A stretch of DNA of 18,121 nucleotides from G963674685 sp964591275 (GCA_964591275.1 CAZQAE010000095.1:1-18121), one strand, 5' to 3'; shown: positions 1-7,593, counted from the first letter of the stretch. Translations and numbers: made by a program. Notes: generated by a model not told the origin, from the letters alone.

Positions 1-36
1 TGAGCCCGACGAGCTACCGAACTGCTCCACCCCGCG
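1..36 (-). tRNA. tRNA-fMet (initiator), partial, 5' part only
   Basis: Read on the minus strand, positions 36 to 1 match the 5' half of bacterial initiator tRNA: a C at position 1 (giving the initiator C1-A72 mismatch), a GCGGGG acceptor strand, a GGAGCAG...GGTAGCTC D arm and the GTCGGGCTCA start of the anticodon arm. Only the first two anticodon bases (CA of CAT) lie inside the window. The remaining anticodon base, variable loop, T arm and 3' end lie beyond position 1. The initiator identity is recognised from the strongly conserved D and anticodon arms. No convincing -35/-10 pair was found between 37 and 110. Confidence 0.93.
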
Positions 37-443
37 ATAAGATTGTCAATTGAAAATCGACTACGCCAGCGTTTCATTTTCAAGGCTCACGGCGCGACAT
101 TCTCGCGCTCAACAGGATGCGCAAATTAGGGCAGGCATGAGTTTATGTCAAGCCCCAAAATCCGCTATTTCAATAACAAAACGACTTGTTGGATTTTCAA
201 AGCCAATGAAATGTCCGGTTGAACATTTGCACTGTCTCCGTTAGCTTAAAGCTGCTTCACGCGAGATGAAAATTCCGCATGGGAGCGATCCGAGCGCTCG
301 TCAAGTGAGCGGGGAAGTGGTGGAAGCTTTTATTTCCTCCTTCCCATTCAAAGCCCGGCAGGGCTTAGCCACTTGGGGCAATATGCCCCCAAAGAACCCT
401 GCAAGCGAAACCGTAGTCGGCCAACAGGGGAAGGAGTTGCATT
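37..443 (+). other. Long intergenic region with structured leader near its 3' end
   Basis: No convincing gene lies in these 407 bases; the short open frames at 50-244 and 266-553 look like chance or shadow frames. The last 100 bases hold strong inverted repeats reading toward the nuclease gene at 444. AAGCCC/GGGCTT pairs 351-356 with 361-366 around a GGCA loop. A second stem pairs 373-380 with 384-392 (TTGGGG with CCCCAA, plus two pairs after a one-base bulge). A possible longer-range pairing joins CCCTG near 397-401 to CAGGG near 424-428, just before the AAGGAG ribosome binding site at 431-436. I do not recognise a known riboswitch class. Neither stem is followed by a T run, so they do not look like terminators. 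No good promoter was identified. Confidence 0.45.
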
Positions 444-2708
444 TTGAAAGACACGTTGTTTATGAATGTCATTTTGATTTTTGCACTGCTATTTTGTGTC
501 GCGGCATCTTCCTGCGGCGACGACGACTCTTCAACAAGCTCAGGACAGGCTGATGATTCCGACGACGACGATTCCATCGATGACGACGCTGGATCCGATG
601 ACGACGATGATGCGGATGATGATGTTGACGATGACGATTCCTATCCTTTTATCGCTTCGGTCGAGCCGCTGAATTGGAAACGATATTCCTGCTCTCCGGA
701 GGCCAAGGCCGGGGTCGTCGTCGTGACGGGCAACTACAATATTCACGGCGGCAATGAAGGCAGTCCGGTTGAGATTGGGCAAGCCCTGGCCGCGTGGGGG
801 CCCTTTGATGTTTTCTCTTTGCAGGAGTGCCCCGAGGAATACGCCGAGCCGATTGCCGACGAACTGGGCATGCACTATTTCTTTTCCGGCGGACAATCTT
901 TAATGACGACGACTGAGCTTATCGATCCGCAATCCATCGCTTATGTCGATGCGGGCAGAGGACATTTTTTGCACGCGCAGGCCGAAATCGACGGCCTTGT
1001 CTTTTCTGTGTACGGCGTTCATGTGAGCTGGGATGAGACTGGCGACCTGCAGAACCGGGAGTTGATAGACGATTACATCACTGCTGATTCGGTCGAGCGT
1101 ATTTTGCTCATGGGAGACTGGAACGAGGAGTTAGGTTCCACGCAGGCCGTGATACTTGATGAGCAGCTTGCAGACGGGTGGGCATCTTTGGGAGTGTGCC
1201 CGTCGTGCAGGACCACCTGGCCGGCGATGATGTTCTACGGGGCCGAAGGCCAGCAGTTGATTGACAACACCTACTTTAACAAATCTTCCGGGGGGTGCGC
1301 GGTGGATGGGGAGATTCTCCATCTGTCTCCGAACCGGTCCGATCACAAACCTCAAATCGCAGAAATATTTTTTCCTGAAACCATCGAGTATACTCCACCA
1401 ATTTTTCTTGATGTGGTTTACGGGTTTGGCCCGGACTCCATCGGTTTGCTATTTGACAAGCCACTCGCCGACGTGGTTGTGGAGCTTTATATTGATGATA
1501 TTGAGGTTAACCTGGCCTCGCAACAAACGATAGGCGACGGAACCCTGCACTTGGTCACAGCCGCAAACGCCTTGCCGACGGAAACCGAAATATTGGCCCA
1601 TGTTGTTTCCGCGGTCGATGTTGACGGAGCGCAAACGACGCAGGCCGTGGACATTAACTTCCCGTTGTATGCGAACCTGCTGGAAAATCCGGGCGGGGAA
1701 GATGGACAGAGTGGATGGGATTTTTCAGGGATGGAGCAAAGCGCCGAAATCAACAACGTGTTTCCCCTTGCCGACAATGGCTTTTTTTCCGGTTCAAGAA
1801 GCAGGCCCAGGGCTCATGCCGTGCAAAATGTTCCTTTGGAAGACTACGCTGAATTGATCGACGCCGGCCATGGACTGCTCTCCTTTGGCGGGGCCTGCGC
1901 TACCGGCTACCGGGTCGAAGAAGGCGGTTCGTCCAACATTCTGCTCCCGCACGACGAGTGTGAAGGCGTTGTGGAAATACTGGACGGGCAGGGCAATCTT
2001 CTCAAACACGTCAGCGGGGGGCGCTTCGACACCATGTACTGGCAGCCCTGGCGTGTGGTGGAGACCATTCCGCCGGGAGCCCGCGTTGCGCGAGTCATTT
2101 TGCGGGCGTACGCCGCGGAGATGCCTCTCACATTTAACTCCGCCTCCTTTGACGCACTTCATGTTTTTGTGATGACATCGGAAAATTCCCACGCTTTGGT
2201 CGGCGGAAATCTCGTGGCTAATTCGCTTTTTGAACAGGGAGAACAAGGCTGGAACATGCCAAGGGGGATGCTTCTGGCCAGCGATCATTGGATTCCGATC
2301 CGTTCCAATATCGACGTCAACTCGGCCACGGGGGACTACTGGTTGGCGACTCTGTTGCTTGCGCCCGGCTCCAAAACCGTTTCGCAGGAAATCCCGCTAA
2401 ACGATTACGGAAACCTGATTGCGTCAAACAACCTTTCGCTGGAATGGGGAGCCTGGCTTCGAACCTGGAACCCCCGTTCCGACGTCGTTATGACCATCAC
2501 CTTTTTCGGAGCTTCCGGTGAAGTTCTGGGAAGTGACCACCTTGGCCCGATCAACATCCCCGAGTGGTTCCGTTACAGCAACGTCACGTCTGTGCCTGTC
2601 GGATCGACTGCGGCGAAACTGGAGTGGACAGCCTCGACAACCGAGATTCTGATTGCTGTCGCCTCGTTTTTCGATGCTCCCTTCGTTTTTCCGCTCGAAG
2701 TAGAATAG
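444..2708 (+). CDS. Lipoprotein with endonuclease/exonuclease/phosphatase (EEP) domain and tandem C-terminal beta domains
   Basis: Protein of 754 residues starting at TTG 444, chosen because AAGGAG at 431-436 sits 7 bases upstream; an in-frame ATG at 462 is the alternative. A signal peptide ends in a lipobox-like ASSC with Cys24, and the next residue is Gly, so outer-membrane sorting is expected. An aspartate-rich linker follows (residues 37-65, 21 Asp of 29). Residues of about 88-312 form an EEP-fold hydrolase: N97-Y-N99, Q127-E128, H193, G-D225-W-N227 and S299-D300-H301 match the family's metal-binding and catalytic motifs. The family includes DNase I-like nucleases, sphingomyelinases and inositol phosphatases; the substrate here is unknown. 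Residues of about 411-588 and 589-754 look like two copies of one domain, each opening with N-L-x-x-N and a nearby Gly-Trp. It is probably monocistronic. Confidence 0.9.
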   Translation: MKDTLFMNVILIFALLFCVAASSCGDDDSSTSSGQADDSDDDDSIDDDAGSDDDDDADDDVDDDDSYPFIASVEPLNWKRYSCSPEAKAGVVVVTGNYNIHGGNEGSPVEIGQALAAWGPFDVFSLQECPEEYAEPIADELGMHYFFSGGQSLMTTTELIDPQSIAYVDAGRGHFLHAQAEIDGLVFSVYGVHVSWDETGDLQNRELIDDYITADSVERILLMGDWNEELGSTQAVILDEQLADGWASLGVCPSCRTTWPAMMFYGAEGQQLIDNTYFNKSSGGCAVDGEILHLSPNRSDHKPQIAEIFFPETIEYTPPIFLDVVYGFGPDSIGLLFDKPLADVVVELYIDDIEVNLASQQTIGDGTLHLVTAANALPTETEILAHVVSAVDVDGAQTTQAVDINFPLYANLLENPGGEDGQSGWDFSGMEQSAEINNVFPLADNGFFSGSRSRPRAHAVQNVPLEDYAELIDAGHGLLSFGGACATGYRVEEGGSSNILLPHDECEGVVEILDGQGNLLKHVSGGRFDTMYWQPWRVVETIPPGARVARVILRAYAAEMPLTFNSASFDALHVFVMTSENSHALVGGNLVANSLFEQGEQGWNMPRGMLLASDHWIPIRSNIDVNSATGDYWLATLLLAPGSKTVSQEIPLNDYGNLIASNNLSLEWGAWLRTWNPRSDVVMTITFFGASGEVLGSDHLGPINIPEWFRYSNVTSVPVGSTAAKLEWTASTTEILIAVASFFDAPFVFPLEVE

Positions 2709-2849
2709 GGCAATGCCGCCGTGCGCGATCAACTCGTCGTGGCTTCCCTTTTCCACGACGCGGCCTTGGTGCAAAACGTATATTTGGTCCGCTTGGCGAA
2801 CGGTGGAAATACGGTGCACGATCAAAATCGCCGACCGGCCTTTGATCGA
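2709..2849 (-). pseudogene. Orphan C-terminal remnant of an ABC exporter ATP-binding domain
   Basis: The minus strand encodes about 45 residues that clearly match the end of an MsbA/multidrug-type ABC ATPase: K-G-R-S-A-I-L-I, the H-loop V-H-R-I-S-T-V, then A-D-Q-I-Y-V-L, Q-G-R-V-V-E-K-G-S-H-D-E-L and H-G-G. The Walker A, Q-loop, signature and Walker B motifs that should precede it are absent: nothing of the kind lies upstream (higher coordinates), where the por operon begins. The match runs up to the stop codon of the nuclease gene at 2708. This is best read as debris of a deleted or rearranged exporter gene and not as a functional protein. An open frame spans 2424-2867, but its remainder is only the antisense of the nuclease gene. 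Confidence 0.8.
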
Positions 2850-2872
2850 CGAGCGGAATCCATCCATCCTTT

Positions 2873-2889
2873 AGGCTTCCGCCTTTTTT
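2873..2889 (+). terminator. Weak rho-independent terminator candidate
   Basis: AGGC (2873-2876), loop TTCC, GCCT (2881-2884), then a run of six T (2884-2889). The stem is only 4 bp, so the call is weak. Its position, 165 bases after the nuclease stop codon and before the candidate por promoter, is suitable for ending the nuclease transcript. Confidence 0.3.
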
Positions 2890-2927
2890 AAACTCCAAAT
2901 CCATGCCTTCATCCGCCTTGTGCGCCC

Positions 2928-2954
2928 TTGAAAAATTCTGGGATTTGCTGTAAT
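2928..2954 (+). promoter_or_regulatory. Candidate promoter of the por operon
   Basis: TTGAAA at 2928-2933 and TGTAAT at 2949-2954, each 5 of 6 to the sigma-70 consensus. The spacer is 15 bases, shorter than the usual 17. Transcription would begin near 2961, giving a leader of about 40 bases to the porG ATG. The match is by eye only. Confidence 0.3.
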
Positions 2955-2999
2955 TCATACGAGGTTTGTTTGGGGATTTTCATGAAAGGAGTCATTGCC

Positions 3000-3560
3000 A
3001 TGATTGAGATTCGTTTCCATGGTCGGGGAGGGCAGGGCGCGGTCATCGCCTCTAAAATTCTCGCCTGCGCCTTTTTCATGGAGGATAAATACGTCCAGGC
3101 CTTTCCAAAGTTCGGCGTTGAAAGACGCGGAGCGCCCGTCGAGGCTTTTTTGCGCATTGACGACGATAAAATCCTTTTGCGCAACAACATCTATGAGCCG
3201 GACCAAATTATCGTTTTGGACTCGACGCTCATCGAAGCCATCGACGTAACCACCGGCCTCAAAAAGGGCGGCTTGGTGCTGATCAACTCCGATAAGGATC
3301 CAGCGGAATTTAAAGATGTCCTAGGGGACTATCGCGTGGTGTGCGTGGATGCCAGCGGAATCGCTATCAAGCATCGACTGGGGCCGCGTACCGCGCCCAT
3401 TGTCAATACGGCCATCGTCGGCGCCTTCGCAAAAGCCACCGAACTCGTGAGTATCGATTCCGTGGCCGCCGCCGTCGAAGACGAAGTACCGATCAAACCC
3501 GAAGCCAACGCCGCAGCTGCGCGGGAAGCTTTTGAGTTCACCGTTATGTATGGAGTGTGA
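3000..3560 (+). CDS. porG: 2-oxoacid (pyruvate):ferredoxin oxidoreductase, gamma subunit
   Basis: Protein of 186 residues, the usual size for a stand-alone gamma subunit of a four-subunit 2-oxoacid:ferredoxin oxidoreductase. The start is ATG 3000: AAAGGAG at 2985-2991 lies 8 bases upstream and the protein then begins with the family's [11 protein letters not shown] motif. The same frame opens at 2928, but those extra 24 residues look unlike the family. Other family marks are [16 protein letters not shown] near residues 36-51. The gamma subunit contributes to the CoA-binding side of the cytoplasmic complex, which converts 2-oxoacid, CoA and oxidised ferredoxin to acyl-CoA, CO2 and reduced ferredoxin. 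It is the first gene of the por operon, with 4 bases between its stop and the next ATG. Confidence 0.95.
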
Positions 3561-3564
3561 ATCA

Positions 3565-5319
3565 ATGTCGGATGACAAGCCCATTATTTTCGAAACGATA
3601 GCCGATATGCCGGAGATTGTGGTTTCCGAGGCCAGCATGCTTTGGAATCACACAGGTTCCTGGCGCTTCATGAAACCCGCGTACCAGAACAAGGTTCCGC
3701 CCTGCAATCAGGGATGCCCGGCGGGCAATGACGTCGAGCAATTCATTAGCCTGATCGGGGAAAAGAAGTACGCCGAGGCCAAAGCGGTTCTCAAGGAAGA
3801 AAATCCATTTCCCAGGGTGTGTGGTCGCGTTTGCTATCACCCCTGCGAGACCGCCTGCAATCGTTCAAAGTTTGATAGCCCTACGGCGATCAATGCGCTG
3901 GAGCGATTTGTCGGTGACTTCGCCGATGGCGCGTCGCCAAAACCTGTGCGTCCTCCCACGCAAAAGACCGTCGCTGTCGTCGGCTCAGGCCCCGCCGGTT
4001 TGACGGCTGCCTATCATCTGGCGCGCATGGGACACACGGTGACCGTTTTTGAAGGCAAAGAAAAAGCCGGAGGCCTGCTGCGTTATGGAATCCCGGCCTA
4101 CAGGCTCGGCGATGATGTTCTGGATTCGGAGATTGCGGACATTGAAGCCCTCGGCGTGAAAATTCAGTGCGGCCGACAGGTGGGAAAAGACCTGCCTTTC
4201 GAGGAATTGAAAAAACACGATGCGGTGTTCATCGGCGCGGGCGTCCATCAGAGCCAAAAGCTCGGCGCGCCAGGCGAAGACGCTAAAGGCGTCATGTCGG
4301 GATTGGAATTTTTGGCCCGCGTCAACGGCGGCGAAAGACCCGCGCTCGGCAAAAAGGTTATCGTCATCGGCGGCGGCAACTCGGCTGTTGATGCCGCACG
4401 TTGCGCGCTGCGGCTCGGCGCTGATGTGGCTTTGTATTACCGCCGGTCAAGGGTCGAGATGCCCGCCTTTGAGGCCGAAGTGGACGAAGCGGAAGCGGAG
4501 GGCGTTGCGATAAACATCCTGGGCGCGCCGGTGAAAATCAAGGTTGATGTCGGTAAGGTCGTCGGCTTGACTTTGAACAAGATGATCCTTGGCGAGCCGG
4601 ATGAATCCGGTCGTCGTCGCCCCGAACCCATTCCCGGCAGCGAATTTGACGTGGAGGCGGATACGGTCATTACCGCTATCGGCGAAAAGAGCGATTTCGA
4701 TTTTCTGCCTGACGGCATCAAGCTTGAGTGGGGCAAAATAGCTATCGATGAGTTCGGACTGACATCACATCCCGGTGTTTTTGCCGGAGGGGATATCGCC
4801 CTGTCCACGCAGAACGTGGCTTACGCCATCGGCAGCGGGAAAAAAGCTGCGGTCGCCATCGACCGTTTTTTGGCCGGTGAAAAGATGGATGAAATCGGCG
4901 ATCGAATCCTGATCGGAGGCGAAGGCCCGGTTTCCATTTCCCGATACCTCGCCACCGGCGACGCGCACGCAAAAAATGATGCATTTCAGACCGTGGTTTC
5001 GTATGAGGAACTGAACCTGAACTACTTTGATGAAAGCGAAAGGTCCAAAAGAATTCATCTCGATAAGGCCGCGCGCCTGGCGGGTTTCGATGAGGTGAAC
5101 GCGGGATTGACGGAGGCCGAGGCGATGCATGAAGCCGAGAGGTGTTTTCACTGCGGCGTCTGCACCATGTGCGACAATTGCTATGTTTATTGCCCGGACG
5201 TTGCCATTCGCCAAAAAGACGACGGCATGGGGTACGACATCGACTTTGATTACTGCAAGGGTTGTGGGATTTGCTTCAAGGAATGTCCGCGCTCCGCGAT
5301 GATCCTGGAGGATGAGTAG
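3565..5319 (+). CDS. NfnB/GltD-like FAD-NAD(P) oxidoreductase fused to a PorD-type 2[4Fe-4S] ferredoxin
   Basis: Protein of 584 residues from ATG 3565 (GGAG at 3552-3555, 9 bases upstream). Residues of about 45-120 are the N-terminal Fe-S domain of the GltD/NfnB family, with Cys47, 51, 86, 90, 94 and 98. An FAD Rossmann motif (G140-S-G-P-A-G145) follows, then an NAD(P)-type motif V-I-V-I-G-G-G-N-S-A and the FAD-closing G-V-F-A-G-G-D-I-A. The last 60 residues (about 525-584) are a ferredoxin like the delta subunit PorD: C533xxC536xxC539xxxC543-P and C564xxC567xxC570xxxC574-P, with extra Cys527 and Cys530. No separate porD is present, so this protein supplies the delta subunit. Inference: it passes electrons from the TPP enzyme to ferredoxin and, through FAD, to NAD(P), or the reverse. 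Whether it bifurcates electrons cannot be read from sequence. Confidence 0.92.
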   Translation: MSDDKPIIFETIADMPEIVVSEASMLWNHTGSWRFMKPAYQNKVPPCNQGCPAGNDVEQFISLIGEKKYAEAKAVLKEENPFPRVCGRVCYHPCETACNRSKFDSPTAINALERFVGDFADGASPKPVRPPTQKTVAVVGSGPAGLTAAYHLARMGHTVTVFEGKEKAGGLLRYGIPAYRLGDDVLDSEIADIEALGVKIQCGRQVGKDLPFEELKKHDAVFIGAGVHQSQKLGAPGEDAKGVMSGLEFLARVNGGERPALGKKVIVIGGGNSAVDAARCALRLGADVALYYRRSRVEMPAFEAEVDEAEAEGVAINILGAPVKIKVDVGKVVGLTLNKMILGEPDESGRRRPEPIPGSEFDVEADTVITAIGEKSDFDFLPDGIKLEWGKIAIDEFGLTSHPGVFAGGDIALSTQNVAYAIGSGKKAAVAIDRFLAGEKMDEIGDRILIGGEGPVSISRYLATGDAHAKNDAFQTVVSYEELNLNYFDESERSKRIHLDKAARLAGFDEVNAGLTEAEAMHEAERCFHCGVCTMCDNCYVYCPDVAIRQKDDGMGYDIDFDYCKGCGICFKECPRSAMILEDE

Positions 5320-6477
5320 ATGAAAAAAGTATTGATGGGCAACCATGCGGCGAGCTGGGCGGCAAAATTGAGTCGCGTGCAGTTTATCGCCGCCTATCCG
5401 ATTACGCCGCAGACGCAAATCGTTGAGGAACTCTCCGAGATGTGCGGCTCCGGGGAATTGAAGGCGAAGTTTATGAAGGTGGAGTCGGAGCATTCGGCCA
5501 TGGCGGCGTGCGTCGCGGCTGCTTCCGTCGGAGTCAGAACATTTACCGCGACTTCGGCCAACGGGCTTGCTCTGATGCACGAGGTCTTGCACTGGGCCGC
5601 CGGCGCCAGGCTTCCCATCGTCATGGTCAACGTGAACCGCGCCATGGCGCCGGGTTGGTCGATCTGGTCCGACCAGTGCGACTCGCTGTCTCAGCGCGAT
5701 ACGGGTTGGATGCAGCTATACGCGGAGAACAATCAGGAAGTTCTCGATACCGTCATTCAGGCTTACAAAATTTCTGAAAAAGTTCTTTTGCCGGTGATGG
5801 TGTGTTACGACGCATTCTTTTTAAGCCACACCTACGAGCCGGTGGACATTCCCGATATAAAACTCGTGGACGACTTTATTCCTCACGAGATGCGCGAAAA
5901 TATACTCGACACAAAAAACCCAAAATCTTTTAACTCGCTGACCATGCCCGATGTATATATGGAAATGCGTTACAAGATTCAACGCGCCCACGACCGCGCC
6001 CTGGACGTGACCGAGGAAGTCGACGCCGAGTTTCAAAAGGTCTTTGGGCGTTCATACGGCGTTGTTGAAGCTGTTCAATGCGACGACGCCGAGATTATCA
6101 TGGTTACCTCCAGCACAACATCAAGCCCGGCGCGTCTGGTCATCAAAGAACTGCGCGAACAGGGTGTGAAAATCGGTTTGTTGAAGATGCGTTTGTTCAG
6201 GCCATTTCCCGTAAAAAGGGTCAAAGAGGTTTTGCTGGGTGTAAAAAAGGTTGTTGTCATCGACCGCAACATCAGCTTCGGCAAGGGCGGCATTTTTGCT
6301 GATGAGATCAAGGGGGCGCTGGCCAACGAAGCGAATCGTCCCAAGGTCTGGGGATATATCACGGGCCTGGGTGGGCGCGACATCGTCCCCGAGGCGCTGC
6401 GCGAGATCGCCCTGGAAGTCCAGGACATGGACGAACCGCCCGAGCACTCGATCATCTGGAAAGGATTGAAATCATGA
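5320..6477 (+). CDS. porA: 2-oxoacid (pyruvate):ferredoxin oxidoreductase, alpha subunit
   Basis: Protein of 385 residues, normal length for PorA. ATG 5320 follows directly after the TAG stop of the preceding gene, with GGAGG at 5307-5311 eight bases upstream, so translation is probably coupled. The N-terminal pyrimidine-binding domain carries the hallmark A-A-Y-P-I-T-P-Q-T near residues 24-32, then K-V-E-S-E-H-S-A and T-A-T-S-A-N-G-L-A-L-M. The C-terminal transketolase-like domain shows G-L-L-K-M-R-L-F-R-P-F-P and V-V-V-I-D-R-N. With PorB it forms the TPP active site. The substrate is most likely pyruvate judging by the overall motifs; another 2-oxoacid cannot be excluded. Confidence 0.95.
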   Translation: MKKVLMGNHAASWAAKLSRVQFIAAYPITPQTQIVEELSEMCGSGELKAKFMKVESEHSAMAACVAAASVGVRTFTATSANGLALMHEVLHWAAGARLPIVMVNVNRAMAPGWSIWSDQCDSLSQRDTGWMQLYAENNQEVLDTVIQAYKISEKVLLPVMVCYDAFFLSHTYEPVDIPDIKLVDDFIPHEMRENILDTKNPKSFNSLTMPDVYMEMRYKIQRAHDRALDVTEEVDAEFQKVFGRSYGVVEAVQCDDAEIIMVTSSTTSSPARLVIKELREQGVKIGLLKMRLFRPFPVKRVKEVLLGVKKVVVIDRNISFGKGGIFADEIKGALANEANRPKVWGYITGLGGRDIVPEALREIALEVQDMDEPPEHSIIWKGLKS

Positions 6478-7379
6478 TAACAAGTCGTTATCCCGATTAT
6501 CCAAGCGAAGAACTCATGCACTCCGGCCACCTGGCCTGCCAGGGATGCGGCGGCTCCATGATTATGCGGCACGTCCTCAAGGCGCTGGGGCCTGACACCA
6601 TAGTCATCATTCCCGCTTGTTGCTGGACGATCATCGCCGGAAACTTTCCTTACAGTTCACTGAAGACGCCGATTTTACACACACTCTTTGAAACCGCCGC
6701 CGTGGCGGCCAGCGGCGTGAAAGCGGCTCTTGAGGTACAAGGGAATTTCGACACGAAGGTTCTGGCTTTCGCCGGGGACGGCGGAACATTCGACATCGGT
6801 TTGCAGAGCCTTTCCGGCGCTGCGGAGCGCAACGACGACATCATCTACGTGTGCTATGACAACGAAGCCTATATGAATACGGGCATTCAGCGTTCCTCGG
6901 CCACGCCGATCAAAGCCTGGACGACGACGACGCCGGTCAACGATGCAAAAGCCGAGAACAAAAAGAATATGGTTGAGATAATGGCCGCGCACAGAATTCC
7001 TTACGTCGCCACTGCCAACGCCGCGTACCCGACGGACCTTGTGGAAAAAGTGAAACGAGCGGCTTCTTTCAAAGGAACCAAATTTCTTCACATCATGTCT
7101 CCCTGCCCGCCCGGATGGAAAATTTCCTCGGAGATGAGTATCGAGGTGGCGAGGTTGGCTACGGAGACGAATATCTTCCCCTTGTATGAGATTTACAACG
7201 GCGAGCGCTATCAGATCACTTTTGAACCAAAGAAAACAAAGCCGGTGATGGACTATCTTGGTGTGCAGGGACGTTTTCGGCATATTACGACCGAAGATGC
7301 TGAGCTAATTCAAAAGCGCGCCGATTTTGATTGGAAAATGTTGAATCACAAGTGCACGATGGAGGTCTTCGAAGGCTGA
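6474..7379 (+). CDS. porB: 2-oxoacid (pyruvate):ferredoxin oxidoreductase, beta subunit
   Basis: Protein of 301 residues, normal length. The start ATG 6474 overlaps the porA stop by four bases (ATGA). The TPP/Mg-binding motif is G-D-G-G-T-F-D-I-G followed by C-Y-D-N-E-A-Y-M-N-T-G. Cys22 and Cys25 (C-Q-G-C-G), one of the adjacent pair Cys49/Cys50, and the Cys of S-P-C-P-P-G-W fit the four ligands of the proximal [4Fe-4S] cluster of PorB. It is the last gene of the operon. Downstream GAGGAAA (7378-7384) and TTTCCTC (7398-7404) could pair but have no T run; the next good stem is the one at 7498-7519 before tRNA-Thr. Confidence 0.95.
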   Translation: MITSRYPDYPSEELMHSGHLACQGCGGSMIMRHVLKALGPDTIVIIPACCWTIIAGNFPYSSLKTPILHTLFETAAVAASGVKAALEVQGNFDTKVLAFAGDGGTFDIGLQSLSGAAERNDDIIYVCYDNEAYMNTGIQRSSATPIKAWTTTTPVNDAKAENKKNMVEIMAAHRIPYVATANAAYPTDLVEKVKRAASFKGTKFLHIMSPCPPGWKISSEMSIEVARLATETNIFPLYEIYNGERYQITFEPKKTKPVMDYLGVQGRFRHITTEDAELIQKRADFDWKMLNHKCTMEVFEG

Positions 7380-7459
7380 GGAAAAAGCGCGAAATTATTT
7401 CCTCCGTCGCCTTGATGAGGCTACAGCCGGTTGGAATCCGCTTTTTGTGAATTTATGCC

Positions 7460-7487
7460 TTGCGATGAAACGGGAAATTTGTATAAT
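7460..7487 (+). promoter_or_regulatory. Promoter of tRNA-Thr, stable-RNA type
   Basis: A perfect TATAAT at 7482-7487 is preceded, after 16 bases, by TTGCGA at 7460-7465 (4 of 6 to TTGACA). The bases right after the -10 box are GCGCGCC, a GC-rich discriminator typical of rRNA and tRNA promoters under stringent (ppGpp) control in proteobacteria. Predicted transcription start near 7494, about 27 bases before the tRNA. Confidence 0.72.
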
Positions 7488-7497
7488 GCGCGCCTTG

Positions 7498-7520
7498 AAA
7501 GCCCCGACTCAGGGGCTTTT
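7498..7520 (+). terminator. Terminator-like hairpin between tRNA-Thr promoter and tRNA
   Basis: AAAGCCCC (7498-7505), loop GACTCA, GGGGCTTT (7512-7519), with T7520 making a four-base T tract. The shape is that of an intrinsic terminator and it would suit the end of the por operon, 120 bases after the porB stop. Oddly, it lies downstream of the predicted tRNA promoter, so it would form the 5' leader of the tRNA precursor and be removed by RNase P. Confidence 0.55.
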
Positions 7521-7593
7521 GCCACTGTAGCTCAGCTGGTAGAGCAGGCGATTCGTAATCGTCAGGTCGGGGGTTCGAGTCCCTTCAGTGGCT
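7521..7593 (+). tRNA. tRNA-Thr (anticodon CGT)
   Basis: Full cloverleaf of 73 bases. Acceptor GCCACTG pairs with CAGTGGC, discriminator T7593; D stem GCTC/GAGC; anticodon stem GGCGA/TCGTC (one G-T pair) around loop TTCGTAA, anticodon CGT; variable loop AGGTC; T stem GGGGG/CCCTT (two G-T pairs) with loop TTCGAGT. The anticodon reads ACG codons. CCA is not encoded, so it must be added by CCA nucleotidyltransferase; in contrast, tRNA-Sec in this window encodes CCA. Confidence 0.97.

Noticed and set aside
50..553. Small open frames in the first intergenic region
   Set aside because: No ribosome sites or recognisable protein features; the second runs into the nuclease gene in another frame.
2584..2958. 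124-residue minus-strand frame beside the ABC remnant
   Set aside because: It runs in a different frame from the ABC match, overlaps the nuclease gene and shows no family features after its first 30 or so residues.
4765..5592. 275-residue minus-strand open frame
   Set aside because: Antisense shadow of the fusion oxidoreductase and porA; no ribosome site and no recognisable motifs.
7378..7404. GAGGAAA/TTTCCTC inverted repeat at the porB stop, possible terminator
   Set aside because: There is no T run after the stem and the loop is long; the hairpin at 7498-7519 is a better candidate.
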